Below are positions 17,586 through 25,262 of a stretch of 49,592 nucleotides of DNA, in pieces (the stretch's first letter is position 1; the number at the start of each line of letters is the position of its first letter). This stretch comes from Sphingomonadales bacterium (lineage in GTDB: Bacteria > Pseudomonadota > Alphaproteobacteria > Sphingomonadales > Sphingomonadaceae), in the NCBI GenBank assembly GCA_017309275.1, contig JAFKLT010000065.1, positions 1 through 49,592 on the forward strand, in the 5' to 3' direction. The position numbers and the translations under genes are program-made. The notes under the pieces were generated by a model that had not been told where the DNA came from, searched no databases, and saw only the letters and a list, made by a program, of their open reading frames with translations.

Positions 17586-20075
17586 TTAATATTTGAAGTT
17601 CAGCGTCGCAATCGCCGAACGGCCCGGCGCGATGCTGGCGTAGTGCGCGGTGTAGGCCTGGTTGAAATAGACCTTGTTGGTCAGGTTGTTGACGTTGACC
17701 GACAGGTCGATCTGGTCGTTGATCTTGTACCCGACGCGCGCGTCGAAGCGCCAGTAGGACGGGATCGTGCGGTACACCACCTTGGTCGCCGGATTGACCG
17801 TGACGACGCCGGCCGTGGTCTGCGTGGCCGTGCGGTTGTCCGAATAGCCGCCGAAGACGCGGCTGGTGTAGAACGCGCCGCCGCCCAGGGTCAGTCCTTC
17901 GACGGGCTCGAAATTGGTCCACAAGGTAAAGCTGTTCCGCGCGGTTTGCGGGAACGGCTTGCCGTTGTTCACCGACGGCACCAGCACGACCTTTGCCGCC
18001 TGGCCGGTGACCGCCGCCGCCGTCAGCGCGGTGAAGCCGCCGTCGACGATTTCGGCATCGAGGAAGGTGTAGCCGCCGAACACGGTCCAGCCCTTGACGA
18101 TCGTGCCGTTGAAGCCGACTTCGAAGCCCTTGATTTCACGCTCGCCGATGAACTGCACGGTGTTGTTGTCGCCGGTGACGCGCGCATTCTTGGTCTTGGT
18201 CTGGAAGACCGCGGCGGTCAGCGACAGGCGCGAGTCGAACAGGTCGGCCTTCACGCCGATTTCCATCGACTTGGTGCGCTCGACGCGGAGGGCGTTCGCC
18301 GCTGCCTGGACGATTTCCTGCGTATTGGTCGCCGATACGGTGCCCAGGCTGTTTCCTTCCTGGCCTTCGCCAAGCAGGCTGTTGGGGGGCGTCGCCGCGG
18401 TCGCATAGGAGGCATAGAGGCTGGTGTTCGGCGTCGGCTTGAAGATCAGCCCCGCCTGCCAGTTGAAGATGTCATCCTTGCGCCGCACCTGCGGGCGCGT
18501 CCCGTTGATCAGCGGCAGGGTGGTCTTCGACTTGAAGCTGTCGAAGCGGGCGCCGAGGTTGACGATGAGCTGTTCGCCGATCGAGATCGAATCGAACGCA
18601 TAGATCGCTCTCGTATTGCCTTCGTTGATCGTCCGGGTGCTCGACACGCCCTTCGTGATCGGTGCCGTCGCCGCGCCGGCCACGTCGCTGGCATAGTTCA
18701 CCCACGGATCGTTCGGGTTCGGGTTGAACAAGCTGGTGCAATTATAGCGGCTCAGCGTCAGCGTGTTGCAGCGCGGGCTGACGGTCGAACCAGTGGCCAG
18801 AACATAGGCGCCGCGGCTTGCCTTCTCGAGCGAGAATTCGGCTCCCAGTGCGAAGCTGTGCTCGATGCCGCCCGTCTTGATCTTGCCATAAAGATCGGTC
18901 TGGTTCGTCATACTGTTGGTATAGCCGAAGCGCGTGTTGGCGCGGCGCCACACATAGCCGCCGGTGACGACGCTTCCCGCCGGATTGACCGCGGGGTTGG
19001 TCGCCGCGGTGCCGTACACATTCCCCTGCTGATCGTCGGGCTGGGTGTAGATATAGTTCTGCGTCGTGTGGCTGTAGCGCGCCGTGTTGCGGAAGCGAAC
19101 GCCGTTGCCGAAGTCGTGATCGAAACGCAGCGTCAGCTGATCGGTCTTGCTCTTGCGGAAGTCGCGATCGACCAGGCCATAGAAAGTGCCGCGCTTGACG
19201 GTGCCGGTCGTGCCGCCGATCGTCGTGCCGGTACCGATGAGGGGCTCCGAATAGACCTTGTTGCCAAGGGGAGCGTTCCCGATCGTGTAGAAATAGGGGA
19301 TGCCGCTGTCCGGCAGCTCGTCGGTATCGAGGTGGTAATAGGACGCCGTCAGCTTCGTTGGCCCGTCGATACCGATCGTCAGCGAGGGCGCAACGCCCCA
19401 ACGCTTCTGAAAGATCGCGTCGCGTCCGGCGACGTCCTGATCGTGCCACATGCCCGCGATACGAAACGCGACATTATCGGCGATGACATAGTTGAGGTCG
19501 CCGGTGACGCGCTTGTAATTGTCGGTGCCGACCGAAACCGACCCGCCGACGAAATTCTCGCGCTGCGGCAGCTTGGAAACGATGTTCAGCGACCCGCCGG
19601 CGCTGCCGCGTCCGCCAAGCGTCGAGTCCGACCCGCGGACGACCTGAATCTGCTCGACCGCGAAGACCTCGCGGCTTTGAGCGCCGATGTCGCGGACGCC
19701 GTCGAGATAGGTGCTGCCCTGGCTGTCGAAGCCGCGGATGAAGGGACGGTCGCCGATCGGGTTGCCACCTTCGGCCGCACCGAAGGTGATGCCGGGAACC
19801 GTGCGCAGGGCTTCGACGAGGGTGGCCGAACCGGTTTCCTTGATGACCTGCTTGTCGACCACGACGATCGAGCGCGGCGTGTTGATCAGCGGTGCCGTCG
19901 CCTTGGGGGTGTCGGTCTGAACCTGCTGGCCGTTGACGATGATCGTCTCGCGTTCCTTGTCGGAATCGGCTGCGGCTGCGGCGTCGTCTCCAGTCTCTGC
20001 TGCCATCGCGGGCGAAGTGGCAATGAATCCGACGCAGGAGAGCGCAAGGAATGAAGCGGACGTCGAAACTTTCAC
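17586..20075 (-). CDS. TonB-dependent catecholate siderophore receptor (Fiu/PiuA type)
   Basis: This 829-residue outer-membrane receptor imports ferric siderophores using TonB energy. It has a signal peptide (cleavage near AMA-AE), a plug domain (roughly 55-200: NTPRSIVVVDKQVI, RPFIRGFDSQGSTYLDGVRD, QIQVVRGSDSTLGGRGSAGG) and a 22-strand barrel ending in Phe-Lys-Tyr. The start is GTG at 20075, with the ribosome site AAGGGGG six bases before it and a signal peptide directly after; the frame stays open upstream without support. The Fur-box-like site at 20141-20156 lies about 65 bases upstream. PiuC and Sel1 neighbours suggest a Fiu/PiuA-like catecholate or catechol-mimic ligand, which is inference. 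Confidence 0.94.
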   Translation of the reverse strand: MKVSTSASFLALSCVGFIATSPAMAAETGDDAAAAADSDKERETIIVNGQQVQTDTPKATAPLINTPRSIVVVDKQVIKETGSATLVEALRTVPGITFGAAEGGNPIGDRPFIRGFDSQGSTYLDGVRDIGAQSREVFAVEQIQVVRGSDSTLGGRGSAGGSLNIVSKLPQRENFVGGSVSVGTDNYKRVTGDLNYVIADNVAFRIAGMWHDQDVAGRDAIFQKRWGVAPSLTIGIDGPTKLTASYYHLDTDELPDSGIPYFYTIGNAPLGNKVYSEPLIGTGTTIGGTTGTVKRGTFYGLVDRDFRKSKTDQLTLRFDHDFGNGVRFRNTARYSHTTQNYIYTQPDDQQGNVYGTAATNPAVNPAGSVVTGGYVWRRANTRFGYTNSMTNQTDLYGKIKTGGIEHSFALGAEFSLEKASRGAYVLATGSTVSPRCNTLTLSRYNCTSLFNPNPNDPWVNYASDVAGAATAPITKGVSSTRTINEGNTRAIYAFDSISIGEQLIVNLGARFDSFKSKTTLPLINGTRPQVRRKDDIFNWQAGLIFKPTPNTSLYASYATAATPPNSLLGEGQEGNSLGTVSATNTQEIVQAAANALRVERTKSMEIGVKADLFDSRLSLTAAVFQTKTKNARVTGDNNTVQFIGEREIKGFEVGFNGTIVKGWTVFGGYTFLDAEIVDGGFTALTAAAVTGQAAKVVLVPSVNNGKPFPQTARNSFTLWTNFEPVEGLTLGGGAFYTSRVFGGYSDNRTATQTTAGVVTVNPATKVVYRTIPSYWRFDARVGYKINDQIDLSVNVNNLTNKVYFNQAYTAHYASIAPGRSAIATLNFKY

Positions 20076-20140
20076 GATAAACCCCCTTTTGGTTTGGTCG
20101 ATCGCGCCGCTATTGCGAGTTGTTTTCAAAGTCAACGTAT

Positions 20141-20160
20141 ATTGATAATCGTTCGCATAA
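20141..20160 (-). promoter_or_regulatory. Fur-box-like operator before the siderophore receptor
   Basis: ATTGATAATCGTTCGC (20141-20156) followed by ATAA; it differs by a single base from the site at 13025-13040. It lies 66 bases upstream of the receptor GTG, in the gap between tonB and the receptor. Fur control is inferred from location and from resemblance to GATAAT repeats. Confidence 0.7.
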
Positions 20161-20205
20161 ACATGTTGCTGAAAGATGCGACTGATTATCAAAAAGAGGG
20201 GTGGG

Positions 20206-20934
20206 TCAATTCCGGCCTTCCAGCCACCAGCTCTGGCGCCAGCCATATTGGCTCGCGATGGGCGTGCCCGCGCCGTTTGTCGCGGGTTTGAAGCGGAAAC
20301 GTTCCTCGATCAGGCGACAGGTCGTCGCGTCGAGCGAGGCGTCGCCGCTCGACCGCGTGATGCGGCAGCCGGTGGCCCGCCCGGTCGCCTCGATGGTAAA
20401 GCGCACCTCGACCTCGCCGCCGACTTTCGCGCGGCTGGCGTCCCTCGGATAATCGCGGTCGCGGATCGTCCCGCTGCGCCATGCCGCTTTGGTGCCGCCT
20501 CCGGTTCCGTTTCCTGATCCGCCGGCTCCGGTGCCGTTGCCGCGCCCGCCAGCGCCCGATCCGGGGCCCGGGTCGGGCGTTGCGCCTGCCGAGGCATCGC
20601 TGCCGGTTGCAGGTTGCGGCGCGGCGGCGATCGGTGGCGGCTTTGGCGGGAGGATTTTGGGCTTTGGCGCAGCGATCGGCGCGGCCTTGGCATATTTGTT
20701 CGCCGCCGACGCCTTGCCGCTCTGCTTCTCCTGCGCGACGGGCAGGGGCGCCGGTTCGGCCTGTTGGGGCGGCGGGGCGGGCAGGGCGATCGCGCTGATC
20801 GTCTCGCTGGCGCTGCGGATCACATGAAGGTCGAGCCCGCTCGCCAGGCCCAGCCCGATCCCCAGCGCGGCCAACAGCGCGCCGCCGGCGGCGACCAGCC
20901 GCTGCCGTCCTGCAATCTGCCCCGTGTAAGTCAT
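20206..20934 (-). CDS. tonB: Energy transducer TonB
   Basis: TonB spans the periplasm and passes the ExbB/ExbD-driven force to receptors such as the one encoded just downstream. The 242-residue product has one N-terminal membrane helix (about 14-33) and a long proline-rich region (50-110, including KPKILPPKPPP). A glycine-rich linker (GSGAGGRGNGTGAGGSGNG) and the C-terminal TonB domain (YPRDASRAKVGGEVEVRFTI to the end) follow. No exbB or exbD is present in the window. It lies 130 bases before the receptor gene on the same strand, so the two may be transcribed together or from separate promoters. Confidence 0.93.
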   Translation of the reverse strand: MTYTGQIAGRQRLVAAGGALLAALGIGLGLASGLDLHVIRSASETISAIALPAPPPQQAEPAPLPVAQEKQSGKASAANKYAKAAPIAAPKPKILPPKPPPIAAAPQPATGSDASAGATPDPGPGSGAGGRGNGTGAGGSGNGTGGGTKAAWRSGTIRDRDYPRDASRAKVGGEVEVRFTIEATGRATGCRITRSSGDASLDATTCRLIEERFRFKPATNGAGTPIASQYGWRQSWWLEGRN

Positions 20935-20980
20935 GGCTGGGTTCCGAATGCGCGCGAGCGCCGTGCCGCGCGGCCCCGGC

Positions 20981-21847
20981 TTAGAGGAAGTCCTCTAGCG
21001 TGGACATGAACCGGTCGAACTGGTCGTGGTGCAGCCAATGGCCGGCATTTTCGAATTCGATCACCTTGGCAGTCTTGAAATGCTCCAGGCGGCCATCCTT
21101 CTCGGGGTTCGAGGCCCAGCTATCCGCTCCATAGAGAAGAAGCGTCGGACAGCTGATCGCCGTCCACAGCGATTCGAGGTCGGGCTGCGGCAGGTCGACG
21201 ACGGGCCAGACGTTCAGATAATTGTCGAACTTCCAGCTCCAGCTGCCGTCTTCGTTGCGGTTGATGCCGTGGATGGTCAGGTGGCGTGCCTGCTCGGGGG
21301 TCAGATAGCTGTTTTCCGCCGCCATCCGCGCCAGCGCGTCGTCGAGCGTGGGGTAACGGCGCGGCTGGCGGCCCGAGGCCTGCCGTTTGTTGTCGATCCA
21401 TTTGCGGAAGCGTTCGGCAAAGGGTGTCTCGGCGCGCTGCGCGAGGACCTTGGGCGACGGACCCAGCCCCTCGATCGCGACGAGCTTTTTGACATTCTCC
21501 GGATAAAGGCCGGTGTAGCGCAGCGAGATATTGCCGCCCATGGAATGCGCGACGATCGTCACCGGTGCCAGGTCGAGCTGGTGGATCAGCTGCGCCAGGT
21601 CATAGATAAAGGCGCCCATTTCATAATTGCCGTCGGGCGCCCAGGCGCTGTCGCCGTGGCCGCGCAGGTCGGGAGCGATGACATGATAGCGATCGGCCAG
21701 CTTTTCCGCGACCCAGTCCCAGCTCCGGCAATGATCGCGCCCGCCATGGACTAGCAAAAGCGGCGGTGCATCCTGATTGCCCCAGTCGGCATAGTGGAGT
21801 TTCAGCCGCTGCGAGATGAAGCTGTTGGAGGTCGGGCCACTTGCCAT
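20981..21847 (-). CDS. Alpha/beta-fold hydrolase
   Basis: This 288-residue protein has the alpha/beta hydrolase plan: LLLVHGGRDHCRSWD (oxyanion loop HGG), the strand DLRGHGDS, the nucleophile elbow AHSMGGN (Ser102) and a terminal NAGHWLHHDQ with the catalytic histidine. The acid is probably the Asp of YGADSW. The start at 21847 is supported by AAGGAAAAG just before it. The substrate is not predictable; esterases, epoxide hydrolases and haloalkane-type enzymes share this plan. The divergent SDR gene begins 95 bases away, and the shared gap suggests but does not prove a joint role in fatty-acid or xenobiotic metabolism. Confidence 0.88.
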   Translation of the reverse strand: MASGPTSNSFISQRLKLHYADWGNQDAPPLLLVHGGRDHCRSWDWVAEKLADRYHVIAPDLRGHGDSAWAPDGNYEMGAFIYDLAQLIHQLDLAPVTIVAHSMGGNISLRYTGLYPENVKKLVAIEGLGPSPKVLAQRAETPFAERFRKWIDNKRQASGRQPRRYPTLDDALARMAAENSYLTPEQARHLTIHGINRNEDGSWSWKFDNYLNVWPVVDLPQPDLESLWTAISCPTLLLYGADSWASNPEKDGRLEHFKTAKVIEFENAGHWLHHDQFDRFMSTLEDFL

Positions 21848-21942
21848 CGTCTTTTCCTTGCTGTCTGATCGGGTTTCAAAAGGCGACCTAATGACATCCG
21901 TCAACCCCACAGCGGTTCGACGGCACAGGGAGAAGAGAGCGT

Positions 21943-22734
21943 ATGACCACCTTTCGGGATAATTTGCTGGCAGGCAAGACGGCTTTCGTCGCGGGCGGCA
22001 CGAGCGGCATCAACCTCGGCATCGCCAAGCGTTTTGCCGCGCTGGGCGCGAAGGTCGCGGTCGCGGGCCGCGATCCGGACAAGGCGCAGCGCGCCGCCGC
22101 CGAGATCGGGCATGACGCGATCGGCCTGTCGGCCGACGTTCGCGACTATGCGGCGATTCGCGGGGTGATGGAGACGGTCGCGGGGCAATTCGGTCCGATG
22201 GACATCGTCATCTCGGGCGCGGCGGGCAATTTCCTCGCGCCGGTACTCGGCATGTCGTCGAACGCATTCCGCACTGTGGTCGACATCGACCTCAACGGCA
22301 CGTTCAACGTATTCCGCGGGTGTCACGACCTTCTCAACCGGCCTGGCGCGTCGCTGATCGCGATCACGGCGGGGCAGGCGATCAACGCGTCGGCGCTCCA
22401 GGCGCATGCCTGCGCCGCGAAGGCGGGGATCAACCAGCTCATCCGCGTGCTCGCGCTCGAATGGGGACCGGAGGTGCGCGTCAACGGCATCTCGCCCGGA
22501 CCGATCGCCGATACCGAGGGGATGAAGCGCCTCGCCCCCGATGCCGAGACGCGGCAGGCGCATTACGATCGCATCGCGATGAAGCGCTGGGGCAAAGTCG
22601 AGGAGGTCGCCGAATCGGCGGTGTTCCTCTGCTCGCCCGCCGCCGGGTACATCACCGGCACGATCCTCGATTGTGACGGCGGCAGCCAGATCGGCGACGC
22701 GTCGCGCGGCGACCTGGCGCGCGGCATGGCCTGA
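21943..22734 (+). CDS. SDR oxidoreductase, peroxisomal 2,4-dienoyl-CoA-reductase-like
   Basis: This 263-residue short-chain dehydrogenase has the NADP-type Rossmann motif GGTSGINLGIA (18-28). The classical catalytic Tyr-X3-Lys is altered: Lys160 is present but the Tyr position is Ala156, with His155 beside it (LQAHACAAKAG). The same pattern, together with AAGNFLAP (93-100) and the Asp of VVDIDLNGTFNV, is the mark of peroxisomal-type 2,4-dienoyl-CoA reductases (DECR2). Those enzymes reduce 2,4-dienoyl-CoA during beta-oxidation of unsaturated fatty acids, using Asp and Lys. The assignment is by motif resemblance only. Ribosome site GGGAGAAGAG before ATG 21943; strong terminator after the gene. 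Confidence 0.88.
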   Translation: MTTFRDNLLAGKTAFVAGGTSGINLGIAKRFAALGAKVAVAGRDPDKAQRAAAEIGHDAIGLSADVRDYAAIRGVMETVAGQFGPMDIVISGAAGNFLAPVLGMSSNAFRTVVDIDLNGTFNVFRGCHDLLNRPGASLIAITAGQAINASALQAHACAAKAGINQLIRVLALEWGPEVRVNGISPGPIADTEGMKRLAPDAETRQAHYDRIAMKRWGKVEEVAESAVFLCSPAAGYITGTILDCDGGSQIGDASRGDLARGMA

Positions 22735-22763
22735 GCCCTGGCCGCCCATGGCAACCGGAAAGC

Positions 22764-22800
22764 AAAAACGCCGCCAACCCGATGGGATGGCGGCGTTTTT
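22764..22800. terminator. Bidirectional Rho-independent terminator
   Basis: AAAAACGCCGCC (22764-22775) pairs perfectly with GGCGGCGTTTTT (22789-22800) across a 13-base loop. The T-run on one side and A-run on the other make it effective on both strands, for the SDR gene on plus and the tRNA-Val transcript on minus. Confidence 0.93.
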
Positions 22801-22802
22801 AA

Positions 22803-22877
22803 TGGTGGGCGTGGCAAGGATTGAACTTGCGACCCCTGCGATGTCAACACAGTGCTCTACCACTGAGCTACACGCCC
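22803..22877 (-). tRNA. tRNA-Val (GAC)
   Basis: A 75-base tRNA on the minus strand with acceptor GGGCGTG/CACGCCC, discriminator A and encoded CCA. The D arm is GTAGCTCAGTGGTAGAGC and the anticodon loop TTGACAT carries GAC, reading GTC and GTT codons. It is followed directly by the bidirectional terminator. Confidence 0.96.
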
Positions 22878-22948
22878 ATCCTTTGGGGTGACGCGCCCCC
22901 TAATCGGCTCTGCGCGGCTTGGCAACCCCTTCGCGCGAACTTGCGTCT

Positions 22949-23326
22949 TTATTGTTGGCTCGACCGGTCGGCCCGCCCGAAGAGACTGTCGACCTCGCGC
23001 ACCAGGTCCTTGAGGTGAAACGGCTTCGACAGCAGCTTGGCCTGCGGGACATTTTCCTCGGCGCGCAGCGATACGGCGGCAAAGCCCGTGATGAACATCA
23101 CCTGCGTCTGCGGCGCCGCCTTGGCGGTGTGCTGCGCTAGCTCGATCCCGTCCATTTCGGGCATCACGATATCCGACAACAACAGGTCGAACGTGCCCGA
23201 ATCGATATAGGGGACCGCCGCTGTGCCGCGATCGACCGCCGTCACATGATATCCGGCGTTGGTCAGCGCCCGCGCCAGATACTCGCGCATCACGTCGTCG
23301 TCTTCCGCGAGCAAAATGCGAATCAT
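22949..23326 (-). CDS. cpdR: CpdR-type single-domain response regulator
   Basis: CpdR is a receiver-only protein that, when unphosphorylated, primes the ClpXP protease for cell-cycle proteolysis in Caulobacter and relatives. The 125-residue product is a single receiver domain: acidic pocket LLAEDDD (5-11), phosphoacceptor Asp52 in LLSDIVMPEMDGIE, conserved Thr in FITGFAA and Lys in LLSKPFHLKDL. The start at 23326 matches the family N-terminus MIRILLAEDD. A divergent N-formylglutamate amidohydrolase gene beside cpdR is a usual alphaproteobacterial arrangement and supports the call over a generic regulator. Confidence 0.9.
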   Translation of the reverse strand: MIRILLAEDDDVMREYLARALTNAGYHVTAVDRGTAAVPYIDSGTFDLLLSDIVMPEMDGIELAQHTAKAAPQTQVMFITGFAAVSLRAEENVPQAKLLSKPFHLKDLVREVDSLFGRADRSSQQ

Positions 23327-23466
23327 GCCGAAATACGCCCCCTGGTCCCTCATGGCGCCGGTTCCGGCGGCACCCTATAACATGGTAAAGCGGACATATA
23401 GCCTGAGAGATTTAACAAATTCCCGCGTCGCTGGATTCGTCGCGAAATTTTTGCCACGTTGAACGG

Positions 23467-24342
23467 ATGCCGCGCCGCACTCTCCCGCCAGCCGCGATCG
23501 CTGTCACCCGGCCGACGGTGACCAGTCCGGTCGTCGTGTCCGTTCCGCACGCCGGTCGCATCTATCCGCCCGAGATTCTGGCGGCAACGCGCGTCGGCCG
23601 CGCCGATCTGGAACGGCTCGAGGACGGTTGGTGCGACCAGATCGCAAAGGATGCGGTTCAGGCGGGCGCGACGGTGGTCGAGGCGCTGTGGGCGAGGGCG
23701 GTCGCCGACTGCAATCGCGGGGAAGGACAGATGGCGCCGGGCGAGGTCGCCCCCGCGCTGCGCCCGCAATTTTCGGTTCCGGGACGCAAGGAGCGAGCGG
23801 GACTCGGCGTGATACCCACGCGCCTCGCCGATTGCGGCCCCTTGTGGAAGCGTCCGATCGACCGGGCGGCGCTGCACTGGCGGCTCGAATCCTTTCATCG
23901 GCCCTATCATGTCGCGCTCGCCGAGGAGCTGGCGGCCGCGCGCGACCGTTTTGGCCATGCGATATTGATCGACCTGCACAGCATGCCGCCGATTCCGGCC
24001 GGACAGCCCGGCCATGGCGCGCGAATCGTCGTCGGCGATCGCTTCGGTGGCACCGCGGGCGATTGGTTCGCCGATATGGTGATGGAAGAGGCCGCCCGCC
24101 TCGGCGAGCCCGTGTCGCGGAACCAGCCCTATGCCGGCGGACATATCGTGCGCGCGCATGGCCGGCCGGCCGAGGCGTTTCACGCCGTCCAGATCGAGAT
24201 CGACCGCAGTCTGTATCTGACTGCCGATCGCGTCCCCGATCCCGCCCGTCTGGACCGCCTGAAGGGGTGGTTTGCCGCTTTGGTGCGACGATCGGCGGAC
24301 CTTCGCCCAGGCGAAGAGAGCGTTCCGCTCGCTGCCGAATAA
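23467..24342 (+). CDS. N-formylglutamate amidohydrolase family protein
   Basis: The 291-residue product belongs to the N-formylglutamate deformylase family, which releases glutamate and formate in one branch of histidine breakdown. Family features are VVVSVPHAGRIYPPEIL near the start, DCNRGEGQ in the middle and IDLHSMPP with probable metal-binding residues (His and Asp). No other hut genes are present, so a histidine role is uncertain; the gene is found next to cpdR in many alphaproteobacteria. It is divergent from cpdR with 140 bases between. The hairpin four bases after its stop lacks a T-run on this strand. Confidence 0.87.
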   Translation: MPRRTLPPAAIAVTRPTVTSPVVVSVPHAGRIYPPEILAATRVGRADLERLEDGWCDQIAKDAVQAGATVVEALWARAVADCNRGEGQMAPGEVAPALRPQFSVPGRKERAGLGVIPTRLADCGPLWKRPIDRAALHWRLESFHRPYHVALAEELAAARDRFGHAILIDLHSMPPIPAGQPGHGARIVVGDRFGGTAGDWFADMVMEEAARLGEPVSRNQPYAGGHIVRAHGRPAEAFHAVQIEIDRSLYLTADRVPDPARLDRLKGWFAALVRRSADLRPGEESVPLAAE

Positions 24343-24372
24343 AAAACCACCTCGTACCGGGGTACGAGGTGG
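24341..24372 (-). terminator. Rho-independent terminator of a minus-strand RNA
   Basis: CCACCTCGTACC (24347-24358) and GGTACGAGGTGG (24361-24372) form a perfect 12-base inverted repeat. On the minus strand it is followed by six T (A-run 24341-24346). No minus-strand protein gene precedes it; only tRNA-Pro and the structured RNA at 24373-24474 do. Confidence 0.93.
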
Positions 24373-24474
24373 CCAGGGTCCAGGGAGGACGCACCCACGT
24401 CAATCTGACGGGGTACTCGCCGCGATGGAAAGGGGGAAAACCATGGCGGCGTAACGACAATCTAGGGATTGTCG
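24341..24474 (-). ncRNA. Candidate small RNA with C-rich loop
   Basis: Between tRNA-Pro and a strong minus-strand terminator lies a run of strong inverted repeats and no protein gene. In minus-strand order there is a perfect 8-base stem CGACAATC/GATTGTCG (24474-24455). Next comes a stem of ten pairs in eleven positions (24451-24441 with 24428-24418) closing a 12-base loop UUUUCCCCCUUU. A third stem, CGTCA/TGACG (24410-24398), is followed by a region with CCUCCC and then the terminator. C-rich loops that can pair with Shine-Dalgarno sequences are typical of alphaproteobacterial trans-acting sRNAs. No promoter was found, so it may instead be released from the tRNA-Pro 3' trailer. No Rfam family is assigned. 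Confidence 0.6.
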
Positions 24475-24510
24475 GTTCCGGTTACAAGGTCTGATGAATG
24501 CAAAAGATAT

Positions 24511-24587
24511 TGGTCGGGGAGAGAGGATTCGAACCTCCGGCCCCTGCCTCCCGAAGACAGTGCTCTACCAGGCTGAGCTACTCCCCG
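24511..24587 (-). tRNA. tRNA-Pro (CGG)
   Basis: A 77-base tRNA on the minus strand with acceptor CGGGGAG/CTCTCCCCG-type pairing, discriminator A and encoded CCA. The anticodon arm CTGTC-TTCGGGA-GGCAG gives anticodon CGG, reading CCG. The T arm is GGAGGTTCGAATCCTC. It is followed on the same strand by the candidate small RNA and its terminator. Confidence 0.95.
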
Positions 24588-24692
24588 ACCGATCTTTGCG
24601 CCGGCGGACCGGCGCGAAGGCAGGGCGGTCCTCTAGACGCGCATTTTGCGAACATCAAGCGTCAATCGGCATAGTCGTCACGATTGTTCGGA

Positions 24693-25121
24693 CTAGATCA
24701 GCTGGGCATTGCGAAAGCTGAAATGACCGCTTTCGACAAATATCAGATGATCGACCAGATCGATGCCGACGAGTCGGAGAAAGTGCGCGGCCTCCTGCGT
24801 GCAGGCAAGGTCGGCGTCGCTGGGGCGCGCGATTCCGGAGGGGTGGTTGTGCGCCATGACGATGGTGGAGACGCCGATGCCCAACAGGCGGTTCCAACAC
24901 CCCGGCGCGATGACGCAGCGCCCGGCTCTGTCGCCCGGCGCGCATTCGAATCCGATCAGCCTGGAATAGGCGTCGAAGCCGGCCAGCAACATGGCTTCGC
25001 CGTCGGTGGGGAAAAGCGGGCGCAACAGCTGACGCGCGACGACATCCTCGGCTTCGCGCGATACGAAGCCGGCGACGATCGCCGATTGCGGCAGCTTCCG
25101 GACAGATTTGAACAAGGTCAT
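24693..25121 (-). CDS. RadC-like JAB-domain protein, short form
   Basis: The 142-residue product is a JAB/MPN metalloprotease-like domain of the RadC (UPF0758) family. The metal site shows as MAHNHPSG (H91, H93) with Ser101 and Asp102 downstream, followed by the family's LVDHLIFVESGHFSF. Full-length RadC is about 220-230 residues with an N-terminal helix-hairpin-helix part; that part is absent here and not found in nearby frames. The metal ligands are intact, so it looks like a complete domain rather than a decayed gene. Function of RadC is unsettled; a direct repair role is doubted. The gene is divergent from thyA. Confidence 0.85.
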   Translation of the reverse strand: MTLFKSVRKLPQSAIVAGFVSREAEDVVARQLLRPLFPTDGEAMLLAGFDAYSRLIGFECAPGDRAGRCVIAPGCWNRLLGIGVSTIVMAHNHPSGIARPSDADLACTQEAAHFLRLVGIDLVDHLIFVESGHFSFRNAQLI

Positions 25122-25262
25122 GACGCGAGTGATGCGTTGGCGGAAACGTCGGCGAAAGCGGGGACTGGGCCGTATCGGACGATTGGTGTCGTCCACCGGC
25201 GCCGCCCCTTGTCGCGTCGCCACGCGAAGCCTAGCAAAGAAGGCCACAGACAGGAGCGAGTC

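Noticed and set aside
16881-20054. A 1057-codon open frame on the plus strand opposite the siderophore receptor
   Set aside because: It mirrors the receptor and Sel1 genes on the other strand, has an Arg/Ala/Asp/Val-rich composition typical of high-GC antisense frames and no domain is recognisable.
24693-25121. The short RadC-like gene as a pseudogene
   Set aside because: Metal ligands and C-terminal conserved segment are intact and there is no remnant of an N-terminal domain or frameshift, so it was kept as a gene.
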